Below are positions 26,711 to 34,930 of a stretch of DNA of 64,000 nucleotides, piece by piece. Position numbers and translations under genes: made by a program. Origin of the DNA: Clostridium sp. AN503 (GTDB lineage Bacteria; Bacillota; Clostridia; Lachnospirales; Lachnospiraceae); contig NZ_JBFDTP010000002.1 in assembly GCF_040719375.1 (NCBI RefSeq), forward strand, positions 310,001 through 374,000. The letters run 5' to 3'. Each line of letters starts with the position of its first letter. The first letter of the stretch is position 1. The notes under the pieces were generated by a model, which made no database searches, was not told the origin of the DNA, and was given only the letters and a program-made list of their open reading frames with translations.

Positions 26711-27724
26711 ATGAACGACTCTTCGTGTATTTTTGAGATTATTCAGCAGACCCTGGCACAGAACGGGAACACCCTCTCCGCCAAAGAACTCTGTTCGGCA
26801 GCCGGGGTTTCCAGGAGCGGCTATTATGCCTGGCTGAAAGCTGCCCCGGTCCGTGAGCAGAAGGAAGAGGAGGACCGCCGGGATTTCGAGCTGGTACTGT
26901 CCGCTTATAAGCAGCACGGTTATCCCAAAGGAGCCCGGGGCATCCATATGGCTCTGCTCCACAGTGACCCTCCGGTCATCATGAACCTGAAAAAGATCCG
27001 CAGGCTGATGGAAAAGTTCCGGCTGTCCTGCCCATACCGGGGCCCGAATCCCAATAAGAGACTCGCAAAAGCGCTCCGGACTGGAAGTGTTTCGGATAAC
27101 CTGCTCCGCCGTGAGTTCGAAAGTTATGGGCCGAGGATGGTGTTGCTGACAGATATCACTTACCTGCCTTATGCCGGAAGGTTTGCTTATCTGTCTACGA
27201 TCCTGGATGCTTTTACGAAACAGATACTCTCTTATGTGCTCAGCGAATCGCTGGAAGTGGACTTCGTACTGGAAACAGTGGAGAGGCTGATCGCAGACCA
27301 TGGAATCTCCCTGCATGCCGAAACAATTATCCACAGCGACCAGGGCTGTCATTATACCAGCCGAAGCTTTATCAACATCCTTTATGACAGAAAACTGCGC
27401 CAGTCCATGTCCCGCAAGGGCTGCTGCTGGGACAATGCCCCGCAGGAAAGCTTCTTCGGGCATATGAAGGACCACATCAGGGGAAACCTGGCGGATTGTG
27501 CTGCGTTCATCGAAGTAAAGTGTGTGATAGATGACTATATGGAGTACTACAATAATGAGCGTTACCAATGGAAACTTGCAAAGTTAGCCCCAAACGAGTT
27601 TTATGACTTTTTCATCACTGGGAAGTATCCACTGGATATCCCCAACAGGCCGTCCTGTCCGGTGATTACAAAAAGGCCGGAGGAATTAGGAGGCAGAATA
27701 CTTCAAAGTAACAAGATTACTTAA
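26711..27724 (+). CDS. IS3-family transposase OrfB (DDE integrase)
   Basis: A 337-residue catalytic subunit with an N-terminal HTH-21-like region (AGVSRSGYYAWLK) and the rve integrase core. The catalytic triad is seen in LLTDITYLPY (Asp), HSDQGCHYTS (Asp) and PQESFFGHMK (Glu), with the final YNNERYQWKLAKLAPNEF typical of IS3. It lies in the -1 frame relative to OrfA and is probably made mainly as an OrfAB frameshift fusion from 26280. All catalytic residues are intact, so the element may be active. Confidence 0.92.
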   Translation: MNDSSCIFEIIQQTLAQNGNTLSAKELCSAAGVSRSGYYAWLKAAPVREQKEEEDRRDFELVLSAYKQHGYPKGARGIHMALLHSDPPVIMNLKKIRRLMEKFRLSCPYRGPNPNKRLAKALRTGSVSDNLLRREFESYGPRMVLLTDITYLPYAGRFAYLSTILDAFTKQILSYVLSESLEVDFVLETVERLIADHGISLHAETIIHSDQGCHYTSRSFINILYDRKLRQSMSRKGCCWDNAPQESFFGHMKDHIRGNLADCAAFIEVKCVIDDYMEYYNNERYQWKLAKLAPNEFYDFFITGKYPLDIPNRPSCPVITKRPEELGGRILQSNKIT

Positions 27725-27804
27725 AACTATCATAGAATACCATAATAATAGAAAACAGGACATCTGAGAACAGGATGTAGGTAAAAGAGGAGGAAAAATA
27801 AACT

Positions 27805-27840
27805 GCCCCACTTTTAAAAATGTCCTTGACAAGGGGGACA
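27805..27840 (-). repeat. right terminal inverted repeat of the IS
   Basis: Ends in CAAGGGGGACA. Reverse-complement partner of 26041-26076. Confidence 0.65.
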
Positions 27841-27888
27841 GTTCACCTCGCCACCCCCCCTCCCCTCAAAAAAAAATCCAAAAAGTAC

Positions 27889-27917
27889 TTGCATTTGGAA
27901 AAAATGTGTGCTAATAT
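27889..27917 (+). promoter_or_regulatory. promoter of the S10 ribosomal operon
   Basis: TTGCAT (27889-27894), 17 bp, TAATAT (27912-27917). An A-tract UP-like element (A10 at 27868-27877 and AAAAAG) lies upstream. Transcription would start near 27924, giving a leader of about 230 nt before rpsJ. Confidence 0.7.
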
Positions 27918-28009
27918 ACAAAGGCTGTGACATGATAGCGATGAAGCGCGAGGTTGCCGTCCAATGTGGCGGGTTTTCCGTGGAGCGAATGTCAAGTTAG
28001 GAAACTGAC

Positions 28010-28114
28010 GACAAGTCACTGTACCAATTTAACAGCTGTAAAACTTAGGTCATGCAGTAACGCAGTGTGGGTCCACCGCGACACACACGGAGATGTGTAC
28101 AGTCACCGCTTGTC
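28010..28114 (+). promoter_or_regulatory. structured leader of the S10 operon
   Basis: A long-range helix closes this region: GACAAG (28010-28015) with CTTGTC (28109-28114), and ACTGTAC (28018-28024) with GTACAGT (28097-28103), separated by a 2x5 internal loop. Inner stems such as ACACA/TGTGT (28081-28098) lie inside. In enterobacteria L4 controls the S10 operon through its leader; a comparable autogenous site here is an inference. Confidence 0.5.
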
Positions 28115-28154
28115 GTACTTCAACTAAAAGTGCGAAAAGGAGGCGACTTTTTTT

Positions 28155-28472
28155 ATGGCAAGTCAAGTAATGAGAATCACATTAAAAGCTTATGATCATC
28201 AGTTAGTTGATCAGTCTGCTGGAAAGATCATCGAGACCGTAAAGAAGACAGGGGCTCAGGTGAGTGGACCGGTGCCGTTACCAACCAAGAAGGAAGTAGT
28301 AACGATCTTGAGAGCGGTACACAAGTACAAAGATTCCAGAGAGCAGTTCGAGCAGAGGACTCACAAGAGACTCATCGATATCATCACCCCGAGCCAGAAG
28401 ACAGTAGATGCTCTGTCCAAGTTAGAGATGCCGGCTGGTGTGTATATCGACATCAAAATGAAACAGAAATAA
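28155..28472 (+). CDS. rpsJ: 30S ribosomal protein S10
   Basis: 105 residues. First gene of the S10-spc-alpha supercluster. The conserved MRITLKAYDHQLVDQSAGKI start and GPVPLPTKKEVVTILRAVHKYKDSREQFEQRTHKR core, whose loop reaches the 30S head, are intact. A four-residue MASQ extension precedes the usual start. S10 also serves as NusE in transcription antitermination. Ribosome-binding site AAAAGGAGGC. Confidence 0.98.
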   Translation: MASQVMRITLKAYDHQLVDQSAGKIIETVKKTGAQVSGPVPLPTKKEVVTILRAVHKYKDSREQFEQRTHKRLIDIITPSQKTVDALSKLEMPAGVYIDIKMKQK

Positions 28473-28521
28473 GCTTTAGTATGATTGCCGCAAAGGTAAT
28501 CCGCTGTAAGGAGGAAAAGAA

Positions 28522-29157
28522 ATGAAGAAAGCTATCTTAGCTACCAAAGTCGGAATGACCCAGATCTTCAACGAAGACGGCGTTTTAGTTCCGGTAACTG
28601 TTCTTCAGGCTGGCCCGTGTGTAGTAACCCAGGTCAAGACCCAGGAGAACGATGGCTACAAAGCCGTACAGGTTGGTTTTGTGGACAAGAGAGAGAAACT
28701 GGTTAGCAAACCGGTGAAAGGACACTTCGACAAAGCTGGAGTTTCCTATAAGAGATTCGTCCGCGAGTTCCGTTTCGACAACGCAGAGGACTACTCTGTA
28801 AAGGACGAGATCAAAGCTGACATCTTCGCGAATGGCGACAAGATCGATGCAACTGCTGTTTCTAAAGGTAAAGGTTTCCAGGGCGCCATCAAGAGACATG
28901 GCCAGTCCAGAGGACCGATGGCTCATGGTTCCAAGTTCCATCGTCACGCAGGTTCCAACGGTTCCTGTTCCGATCCGAGCAAGGTATTCAAGGGCAAGAA
29001 GATGCCGGGTCACATGGGCAGCAAGCAGGTAACCATTCAGAATCTCGAGATCGTCAAGGTTGACGCTGAGAACAATCTGATTCTGGTTAAGGGCGCTGTT
29101 CCAGGACCGAAGAAATCTTTAGTAACGATCAAAGAAACAGTAAAAGCTTGCAACTAA
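28522..29157 (+). CDS. rplC: 50S ribosomal protein L3
   Basis: 211 residues, begins MKKAILATKVGMTQIFNEDG as in other Clostridia. The central loop that approaches the peptidyl-transferase centre is recognisable (GHMGSKQVTIQNLEIV, and HGQSRGPMAHGSKFHRHAGS with the Gln that PrmB-type methylation targets in other species). 49 nt after rpsJ with a GGAGG site. Confidence 0.98.
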   Translation: MKKAILATKVGMTQIFNEDGVLVPVTVLQAGPCVVTQVKTQENDGYKAVQVGFVDKREKLVSKPVKGHFDKAGVSYKRFVREFRFDNAEDYSVKDEIKADIFANGDKIDATAVSKGKGFQGAIKRHGQSRGPMAHGSKFHRHAGSNGSCSDPSKVFKGKKMPGHMGSKQVTIQNLEIVKVDAENNLILVKGAVPGPKKSLVTIKETVKACN

Positions 29158-29185
29158 GCTTTGATGAGAAAGGAGGAACACACAG

Positions 29186-29804
29186 ATGGCAAACGTATCT
29201 GTTTACAATATGGAAGGTAATGAAGTAGGCAAGATGGATTTAAGCGATGCTGTATTCGGTGTTGAGGTTAACGAGCACTTAGTACACATGGCAGTCGTTG
29301 CACAGCTTGCTAACAAGCGTCAGGGTACTCAGAAAGCAAAAACCCGCTCTGAGGTATCCGGTGGTGGAAGAAAACCGTGGAGACAGAAAGGAACCGGACA
29401 TGCACGTCAGGGTTCAACCAGATCACCGCAGTGGACCGGCGGCGGCGTAGTATTCGCTCCGACCCCGAGAGACTACACCATCAGACTGAACAAGAAGGAA
29501 AAGAGCAGCTCTTAAGTCCGCTCTGACCAGCAGAGTATTGGAGAACAAGTTCATCGTACTCGACGAGCTGAAGTTAGATGAGATCAAGACCAAGAAGTTC
29601 CAGAATGTTCTTAACAACTTAAAGGTGAACAAAGCTTTAGTTGTGATCGGCGAGGACAGCGAGAACGTAGCAAAGTCCGCAAAGAACATCCCGACTGTTA
29701 AGACCGCTTATGTCAACACCATCAATGTGTATGACATTCTGAAATACAACACTGTAGTAGCAACCAAGGCTGCTGTAGCAAACATCGAGGAGGTGTACGC
29801 ATAA
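29186..29804 (+). pseudogene. rplD: 50S ribosomal protein L4, interrupted by a frameshift
   Basis: L4 lines the exit tunnel and early 50S assembly. The N-terminal part, including the tunnel loop GGGRKPWRQKGTGHARQGS, reads from 29186 to a stop at 29515. The C-terminal part (LKSALTSRVLENKFIVLDELKLDEIKTKKF) continues in the +1 frame to 29804. Restoring GA in the AGAGAG repeat near 29503-29508 gives the expected KKEKRAALKSAL, so two bases appear lost. The joined product is about 206 residues, normal for L4. L4 is essential and single-copy, so this is most likely a sequence error. It overlaps the rplW start by 1 nt. Confidence 0.94.
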
Positions 29805-30103
29805 TGGCAAACATTCAGTACTATGACGTCATTTTGAAGCCAATCGTGACTGAGAAAAGCATGAATGCAATGGCTGAGAAGAAATACACTTTCCAGGTTC
29901 ACACCGATGCGAACAAGGCCATGATCAAAGAGGCCGTTGAAAAAATGTTCCCGGGAACCAAAGTAAAGAGTGTAAACACCATGAACAGCGAAGGCAAGCA
30001 GAAGAGACGCGGCATGACCTTCGGCAAGACCGCAGCTACCAAGAAAGCGATCGTACAGCTGACAGAAGACAGCAAGGAGATCGAGGTATTCGCTGGACTG
30101 TAA
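29804..30103 (+). CDS. rplW: 50S ribosomal protein L23
   Basis: 99 residues; MANIQYYDVILKPIVTEKSM and the FPGTKVKSVNTMNSEGKQKRRG loop are typical. L23 sits at the tunnel exit and docks trigger factor and SRP. The ATG shares its A with the rplD stop (TAATG), showing tight coupling. Followed by an unusually long 213-bp spacer before rplB. Confidence 0.97.
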   Translation: MANIQYYDVILKPIVTEKSMNAMAEKKYTFQVHTDANKAMIKEAVEKMFPGTKVKSVNTMNSEGKQKRRGMTFGKTAATKKAIVQLTEDSKEIEVFAGL

Positions 30104-30316
30104 GCGGCAATCCGCAGGGCACCCTCAAAAATGTTCAAACACATTTTTTCGGTCGCGGGCATTCGCCCTGTTCCTGCGAAACAAAATTGTAGCTAAACGA
30201 ATATACAGCAGCGATGACAAATCAAACCTATATCGCGCTGTGATAAAAAGATACACGCGGGCGCGTTGAACCACAACGCAAACGGCTGTGTACAGATTTG
30301 AAAGGAGTTTAAAGTC
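30104..30316 (+). other. hairpin-containing spacer between rplW and rplB
   Basis: Gaps between these genes are usually a few dozen bases. This one holds AAAAATGT/ACATTTTT (30127-30148, six-base loop, followed by T), GGGC-ATTC-GCCC (30157-30168) and GCGTTG/CAACGC (30263-30279). No gene was found. Could attenuate or process the operon mRNA. Confidence 0.5.
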
Positions 30317-31162
30317 ATGGGAATTAAAACATTTAACCCATATACACCTTCCAGAAGACACATGACCGGTTCCGACTTCAGCGAGATCACGAAGTCCACT
30401 CCGGAGAAGTCTTTGGTTACTTCCTTAAACAAGAATGCAGGTCGTAACAACCAGGGTAAGATCACTGTGAGACACCGCGGAGGCGGCTCCAGAAGAAAAT
30501 ACAGAATGATCGATTTCAAGAGAAACAGCAAGGATGGTATTCCGGCAACCGTTATCGGTATCGAGTACGATCCGAACAGAACTGCCAACATCGCACTGAT
30601 CTGCTACGCAGACGGTACCAAGTCCTACATTCTGGCTCCGGCTGGTCTGACCGATGGGATGAAGGTTATGAGCGGTGAGAATGCAGAGGCAAAAGTGGGC
30701 AACTGCCTGCCGCTTGCCAACATTCCGGTTGGTTCTCAGATCCACAACATTGAGCTGTATCCGGGCAAGGGCGGCCAGCTGGTTCGTTCCGCAGGAAACG
30801 CTGCTCAGTTAATGGCTAAAGAAGGCAAATATGCAACCTTAAGACTTCCTTCCGGAGAGATGAGAATGGTTCCGATCATCTGCCGCGCTACCATCGGTGT
30901 AGTTGGCAACGGTGAGCACAACCTGATCAATATCGGTAAGGCTGGTAGAAAACGTAACATGGGTATCCGTCCTACAGTCCGCGGTTCCGTTATGAACCCG
31001 AATGACCATCCGCACGGTGGTGGTGAAGGTAAGACCGGTATCGGCCGTCCGGGTCCGTGCACACCTTGGGGCAAGCCTGCTCTGGGACTTAAGACCCGTA
31101 AGAAAAACAAGCAGTCCAACAAGCTGATTGTAAGAAGACGCGACGGCAAGACCATTAAATAA
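30317..31162 (+). CDS. rplB: 50S ribosomal protein L2
   Basis: 281 residues; one of the most conserved 50S proteins, needed for subunit joining and peptidyl transfer. The RNA-binding core (KITVRHRGGGSRRKYRMIDF) and the C-terminal GSVMNPNDHPHGGGEGKTGIGR segment with its catalytically placed His are intact. Ribosome-binding site AAAGGAG at 30300-30306. Confidence 0.98.
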   Translation: MGIKTFNPYTPSRRHMTGSDFSEITKSTPEKSLVTSLNKNAGRNNQGKITVRHRGGGSRRKYRMIDFKRNSKDGIPATVIGIEYDPNRTANIALICYADGTKSYILAPAGLTDGMKVMSGENAEAKVGNCLPLANIPVGSQIHNIELYPGKGGQLVRSAGNAAQLMAKEGKYATLRLPSGEMRMVPIICRATIGVVGNGEHNLINIGKAGRKRNMGIRPTVRGSVMNPNDHPHGGGEGKTGIGRPGPCTPWGKPALGLKTRKKNKQSNKLIVRRRDGKTIK

Positions 31163-31182
31163 TTGAAGGAGGATACAAACCT

Positions 31183-31461
31183 ATGGCACGTTCATTAAAA
31201 AAAGGACCATTTGCAGATGCGCACTTACTGAAAAAAGTTGACGCAATGAACGCAGCAGGACAGCATCAGGTAATCAAGACCTGGTCCCGCCGCTCTACAA
31301 TCTTCCCGCAGATGGTTGGGCATACAATCGCAGTTCATGATGGCAGAAAGCATGTTCCGGTATATGTTACCGAGGATATGGTTGGCCACAAGCTGGGTGA
31401 GTTCGTAGCTACCAGAACTTACAGAGGACATGGAAAAGACGAGAAGAAATCCAAACGCTGA
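31183..31461 (+). CDS. rpsS: 30S ribosomal protein S19
   Basis: 92 residues, typical MARSLKKGPFADAHLLKKVD start and TWSRRSTIFPQMVGHTIAVHDGRKHVPV core. Forms a head complex with S13 near the A-site tRNA. GAAGGAGG site, 20 nt after rplB. Confidence 0.98.
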   Translation: MARSLKKGPFADAHLLKKVDAMNAAGQHQVIKTWSRRSTIFPQMVGHTIAVHDGRKHVPVYVTEDMVGHKLGEFVATRTYRGHGKDEKKSKR

Positions 31462-31490
31462 TCGTCAGAATCGAAAGGAGGTTATTAGCA

Positions 31491-31877
31491 ATGGCTAAAG
31501 GACATAGAAGTCAGATTAAGAGAGAAAGAAATGCCCAGAAAGATACCAGACCGAGCGCAAAGTTATCTTACGCACGCGTATCTGTTCAGAAAGCATGTTT
31601 CGTATTAGATGCCATCAGAGGCAAAGATGTGCAGACCGCACTTGGTATTGTAACTTACAATCCCAGATATGCTTCTTCTTTGATCAAGAAATTACTGGAA
31701 TCAGCTGTCGCAAACGCTGAGAACAACAATGGTATGGACCCGGCTAAGCTGTATGTAGAAGAGTGCTACGCAGACAAGGGACCGACCATGAAGAGAGTAA
31801 AACCGAGGGCACAGGGCAGAGCTTACAGGATCGAAAAGAGAATGAGCCACATCACCGTTGTGCTGAATGAAAGATAG
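31491..31877 (+). CDS. rplV: 50S ribosomal protein L22
   Basis: 128 residues; the conserved globular part (AKLSYARVSVQKACFVLDAIRGKDV) and the tunnel beta-hairpin tip (KGPTMKRVKPRAQGRAYRI) that can confer macrolide phenotypes are seen without obvious deletion. AAAGGAGG site upstream. Confidence 0.98.
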   Translation: MAKGHRSQIKRERNAQKDTRPSAKLSYARVSVQKACFVLDAIRGKDVQTALGIVTYNPRYASSLIKKLLESAVANAENNNGMDPAKLYVEECYADKGPTMKRVKPRAQGRAYRIEKRMSHITVVLNER

Positions 31878-31886
31878 GAGGCAAAT

Positions 31887-32543
31887 ATGGGACAGAAAGT
31901 TAATCCACACGGCTTAAGAGTCGGTGTTATTAAAGACTGGGATTCCAAATGGTATGCAGAAGGCAACTTCGCTGATTGCCTGGTAGAGGATTACAACATC
32001 CGTACCTTCTTGAAAAAGAGACTGTACAGCGCTGGAATCTCCAAAATTGAGATTGAGAGAGCTTCTGACAGAGTAAAGATCATCATCTTCACCGCAAAAC
32101 CGGGCGTAGTCATCGGTAAGGGCGGCGCAGAGATCGAGAAGCTGAAAGGCGAAGTACAGAAGCTGACCGATAAGAAAGTATTTATCGACATCAAGGAGAT
32201 CAAGAGACCGGAGCGCGACGCTCAGTTAGTAGCTGAGAACATTGCTCAGCAGCTTGAGAACCGTACCTCCTTCCGTCGTGCTATGAAGTCCACCATGGGC
32301 CGTTCCATGAAGGCTGGCATCAAGGGCATCAAGACTGCTGTCGGCGGACGTCTTGGCGGCGCTGATATTGCGCGTACTGAGTTCTACAGCGAGGGAACCA
32401 TCCCGTTACAGACATTAAGAGCAGATATTGACTATGGTTTCGCTGAGGCAGATACTACCTACGGCAAATTAGGCGTTAAGGTTTGGATCTACAAAGGCGA
32501 GGTACTTCCTACTAAAGGAAAAAAGGAAGGGAGCGATAAATAA
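31887..32543 (+). CDS. rpsC: 30S ribosomal protein S3
   Basis: 218 residues: MGQKVNPHGLRVGVIKDWDS start, KH domain with IIFTAKPGVVIGKGGAEIEKL, and a C-terminal S3 domain ending YKGEVLPTKGKKEGSDK. Lines the mRNA entry tunnel and helicase site. Its stop overlaps the start of rplP (TAATG). Confidence 0.98.
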   Translation: MGQKVNPHGLRVGVIKDWDSKWYAEGNFADCLVEDYNIRTFLKKRLYSAGISKIEIERASDRVKIIIFTAKPGVVIGKGGAEIEKLKGEVQKLTDKKVFIDIKEIKRPERDAQLVAENIAQQLENRTSFRRAMKSTMGRSMKAGIKGIKTAVGGRLGGADIARTEFYSEGTIPLQTLRADIDYGFAEADTTYGKLGVKVWIYKGEVLPTKGKKEGSDK

Positions 32544-32980
32544 TGTTAATGCCTAAGAGAGTAAAGCGCCGCAAACAGTTTCGTGGTTCTATGGCGGGTA
32601 AAGCTTTAAGAGGAAATAAAATTAACTACGGTGAGTACGGCCTGGTTGCTACCGAGCCGTGCTGGATCAAGTCCAACCAGATCGAGGCAGCCCGTGTTGC
32701 CATGACCCGTTATATCAAACGTGGCGGTAAAGTCTGGATCAAGATCTTCCCGGACAAACCGGTAACCGCAAAGCCGGCTGAGACCCGTATGGGTTCCGGT
32801 AAGGGCGCTCTGGAGTACTGGGTAGCAGTTGTTAAGCCGGGCAGAGTAATGTTCGAGATCGCAGGTGTCCCGGAGGAGACCGCGCGTGAGGCATTACGTC
32901 TTGCTATGCACAAGTTACCATGCAAATGTAAGATTGCTGCTAAAGCAGATTTAGAAGGCGGTGATAACAGTGAAAACTAA
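32543..32980 (+). CDS. rplP: 50S ribosomal protein L16
   Basis: 145 residues, MLMPKRVKRRKQFRG start. The Arg-rich region and GSGKGALEYWVAVVKPGRVMFE segment contact the A-site region and 5S rRNA side of the 50S. The frame overlaps the start of rpmC by about 10 nt. Confidence 0.98.
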   Translation: MLMPKRVKRRKQFRGSMAGKALRGNKINYGEYGLVATEPCWIKSNQIEAARVAMTRYIKRGGKVWIKIFPDKPVTAKPAETRMGSGKGALEYWVAVVKPGRVMFEIAGVPEETAREALRLAMHKLPCKCKIAAKADLEGGDNSEN

Positions 32981-33176
32981 TAAATTCGTAGAAGGTTTAA
33001 AGGCAAAATCAGCTGCAGAGTTGAATGAAGAATTAGTAGCTGCAAAGAAAGAACTTTTCAACTTAAGATTCCAGAATGCAACCAACCAGTTAGATAATAC
33101 CAGCAGAATCAAAGAAGTTCGCAAGAATATCGCCAGGATTCAGACTGTTATTACAGAAAAGTCTAAGTTGGCATAG
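32970..33176 (+). CDS. rpmC: 50S ribosomal protein L29
   Basis: 68 residues, long two-helix protein at the tunnel exit (LKAKSAAELNEELVAAKKEL...FQNATNQLDNTSRIKEVRKNIARI). Start taken as GTG 32970 (VKTNKFVEGL), which matches the family; an upstream GTG at 32961 would add three residues. Overlaps the end of rplP. Confidence 0.95.
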   Translation: MKTNKFVEGLKAKSAAELNEELVAAKKELFNLRFQNATNQLDNTSRIKEVRKNIARIQTVITEKSKLA

Positions 33177-33189
33177 GAGAGGAGCAAAC

Positions 33190-33450
33190 ATGACCGTGGA
33201 AAGAAATTTAAGAAAAACCCGCGTTGGTAAAGTCGTAAGCGACAAGATGGATAAGACCATCGTAGTTGCAATCGAGGACCATATCAAGCATCCTTTATAC
33301 GGCAAGATCGTTAAAAAGACCGTTAAGTTAAAAGCTCATGACGAGAACAACGAGTGCGGCAAGGGCGATACCGTTAAAGTTATGGAGACCAGACCGCTGT
33401 CCAAAGACAAGAGATGGAGATTGGTTGAGATTATCGAGAAGGCGAAGTAA
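33190..33450 (+). CDS. rpsQ: 30S ribosomal protein S17
   Basis: 86 residues with an OB fold; RKTRVGKVVSDKMDKTIVVAI and HPLYGKIVKKTVKLKAHDENN are characteristic. Primary 16S rRNA binder in 30S assembly. GAGAGGAGC site, 13 nt after rpmC. Confidence 0.98.
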   Translation: MTVERNLRKTRVGKVVSDKMDKTIVVAIEDHIKHPLYGKIVKKTVKLKAHDENNECGKGDTVKVMETRPLSKDKRWRLVEIIEKAK

Positions 33451-33485
33451 TAAACGCCAAGTGAATACAGGAAGGAGTATCAGGC

Positions 33486-33854
33486 ATGATTCAGCAGGAA
33501 ACCAGACTGAAGGTTGCTGATAACACCGGAGCAAAAGAGTTACTGTGCATCCGTGTTATGGGCGGATCTACAAGAAGATATGCGAATATTGGTGATGTAA
33601 TCGTCGCTTCCGTTAAAGATGCAACACCAGGTGGCGTTGTAAAGAAGGGTGACGTTGTGAAGGCTGTAGTAGTACGCACCGTGAAAGGCGCACGCCGTAA
33701 AGACGGTTCTTACATCAAGTTCGATGAGAACGCAGCAGTTATTATCAAAGATGACAAGACCCCGAAGGGTACCCGTATCTTTGGGCCGGTTGCTAGAGAA
33801 TTACGTGAGAAGCAGTTTATGAAAATTGTTTCCTTAGCACCAGAAGTACTGTAA
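33486..33854 (+). CDS. rplN: 50S ribosomal protein L14
   Basis: 122 residues; MIQQETRLKVADNTGAKELL start and the IRVMGGSTRRYANIGDVIVASVKDA core are canonical. Located at the subunit interface, where ribosome-silencing factor binds in other bacteria. Confidence 0.98.
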   Translation: MIQQETRLKVADNTGAKELLCIRVMGGSTRRYANIGDVIVASVKDATPGGVVKKGDVVKAVVVRTVKGARRKDGSYIKFDENAAVIIKDDKTPKGTRIFGPVARELREKQFMKIVSLAPEVL

Positions 33855-33867
33855 GGAGGTGTCGACT

Positions 33868-34167
33868 GTGCAGAAAATCAAAAAAGACGACCTGGTAAAG
33901 GTCATCGCAGGAAAAGATAAAGATAAGACCGGAAAAGTTATGCTGGTAAAAGACGGCAAGGTCCTGGTTGAGGGCTGTAACATGGTTACCAAGCACACCA
34001 AACCGGGCGCTGGAAACCCGCAGGGCGGCATCATCCATCAGGAAGCAGCAATGGATATTTCCAATGTTATGCTGGTGGTTGACGGAAAAGCTACCCGAGT
34101 TGGCTTCGAAGTGAAAGACGGTAAAAAGGTCCGCGTTGCCAAGGCAACCGGCAAAGCAATCGACTAA
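33868..34167 (+). CDS. rplX: 50S ribosomal protein L24
   Basis: 99 residues with a KOW motif (DLVKVIAGKDKDKTGKVMLVKDGKVLVEG). Start is GTG 33868, because the ribosome-binding site AAGGAGG at 33853-33859 overlaps the earlier in-frame GTG at 33859. Assembly initiator of the 50S subunit. Confidence 0.96.
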   Translation: MQKIKKDDLVKVIAGKDKDKTGKVMLVKDGKVLVEGCNMVTKHTKPGAGNPQGGIIHQEAAMDISNVMLVVDGKATRVGFEVKDGKKVRVAKATGKAID

Positions 34168-34189
34168 TTTCAGAGAGGAGGAACGAGAG

Positions 34190-34729
34190 TTGGCAAGATT
34201 AAAAGAACAGTACCAGAACGAGATGGTTGACGCTCTGGTCAAAAAATTTGGTTATAAAAACGTCATGGAAGTCCCGAAGCTTGATAAGATCGTTATCAAC
34301 ATGGGCGTTGGCGAGGCAAAAGAGAACGCTAAGGTTCTGGATTCCGCAGTCAGAGATTTAGAGCTGATCACCGGCCAGAAGGCAGTAACCACCAAGGCAA
34401 AAAAATCCGTTGCAAACTTCAAACTTAGAGAAGGAATGCCGATCGGATGTAAAGTTACCCTTCGCGGGGAGAAGATGTATGAGTTTGCAGACCGCCTGAT
34501 CAACCTGGCCCTGCCGCGTGTACGTGACTTCCGTGGCGTAAACCCGAACGCATTTGATGGCAGAGGCAACTACGCTCTGGGCATCAAAGAGCAGCTGATC
34601 TTCCCTGAGATTGAATACGATAAAGTTGACAAGGTAAGAGGTATGGACATCATCTTCGTTACCACTGCCAAGACTGATGAAGAAGCCCGTGAACTTTTGA
34701 CATTATTCAACATGCCATTTGCAAAATAA
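34190..34729 (+). CDS. rplE: 50S ribosomal protein L5
   Basis: 179 residues, contacts 5S rRNA and P-site tRNA. Start is TTG 34190 (MARLKEQYQNEMVDALVKKFGYKN), with AGAGAGGAGG upstream; the longer frame from 34136 overlaps rplX. Conserved DKIVINMGVGEA and the RVRDFRGVNPNAFDGRGNY segments are intact. Confidence 0.97.
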   Translation: MARLKEQYQNEMVDALVKKFGYKNVMEVPKLDKIVINMGVGEAKENAKVLDSAVRDLELITGQKAVTTKAKKSVANFKLREGMPIGCKVTLRGEKMYEFADRLINLALPRVRDFRGVNPNAFDGRGNYALGIKEQLIFPEIEYDKVDKVRGMDIIFVTTAKTDEEARELLTLFNMPFAK

Positions 34730-34744
34730 CAGGAGGAACGATCC

Positions 34745-34930
34745 ATGGCTAAGACTTCAATGAAGATTAAGCAGGCACGTCCGGCAAAGTTCTCCAGCAG
34801 AGAGTACAACCGCTGCAGAATCTGCGGCCGCCCGCACGCATATTTGAGAAAGTATGGAATCTGCCGTATATGCTTTAGAGAATTAGCATACAAAGGCCAG
34901 ATCCCGGGAGTTAAAAAGGCTAGCTGGTAA
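34745..34930 (+). CDS. rpsZ: 30S ribosomal protein S14, zinc type
   Basis: 61 residues, the short C+ zinc-ribbon form: CRICGRPHAYLRKYGICRIC carries the two CxxC pairs. Such type Z S14 proteins are usual in Clostridia and are replaced by zinc-free paralogues under zinc starvation in some species. A 394-bp gap follows before rpsH. Confidence 0.97.
   Translation: MAKTSMKIKQARPAKFSSREYNRCRICGRPHAYLRKYGICRICFRELAYKGQIPGVKKASW

Larger units (their letters stand above)
26041..27840 (+). mobile_element. IS3-family insertion sequence, complete
   Basis: An 1800-bp element with two overlapping-frame transposase genes. Its ends are imperfect inverted repeats beginning TGT and ending ACA, as expected for IS3. 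No target-site duplication can be seen (TATAA before, GTTCA after), so the element may be old or the flank rearranged. Its right end is 49 bp upstream of the -35 box of the S10 ribosomal operon. Confidence 0.85.

Noticed and set aside
29186..29804. Programmed frameshifting of rplD
   Set aside because: No slippery heptamer or stimulatory structure was seen, and rplD is not known to use recoding; a 2-nt loss is simpler.
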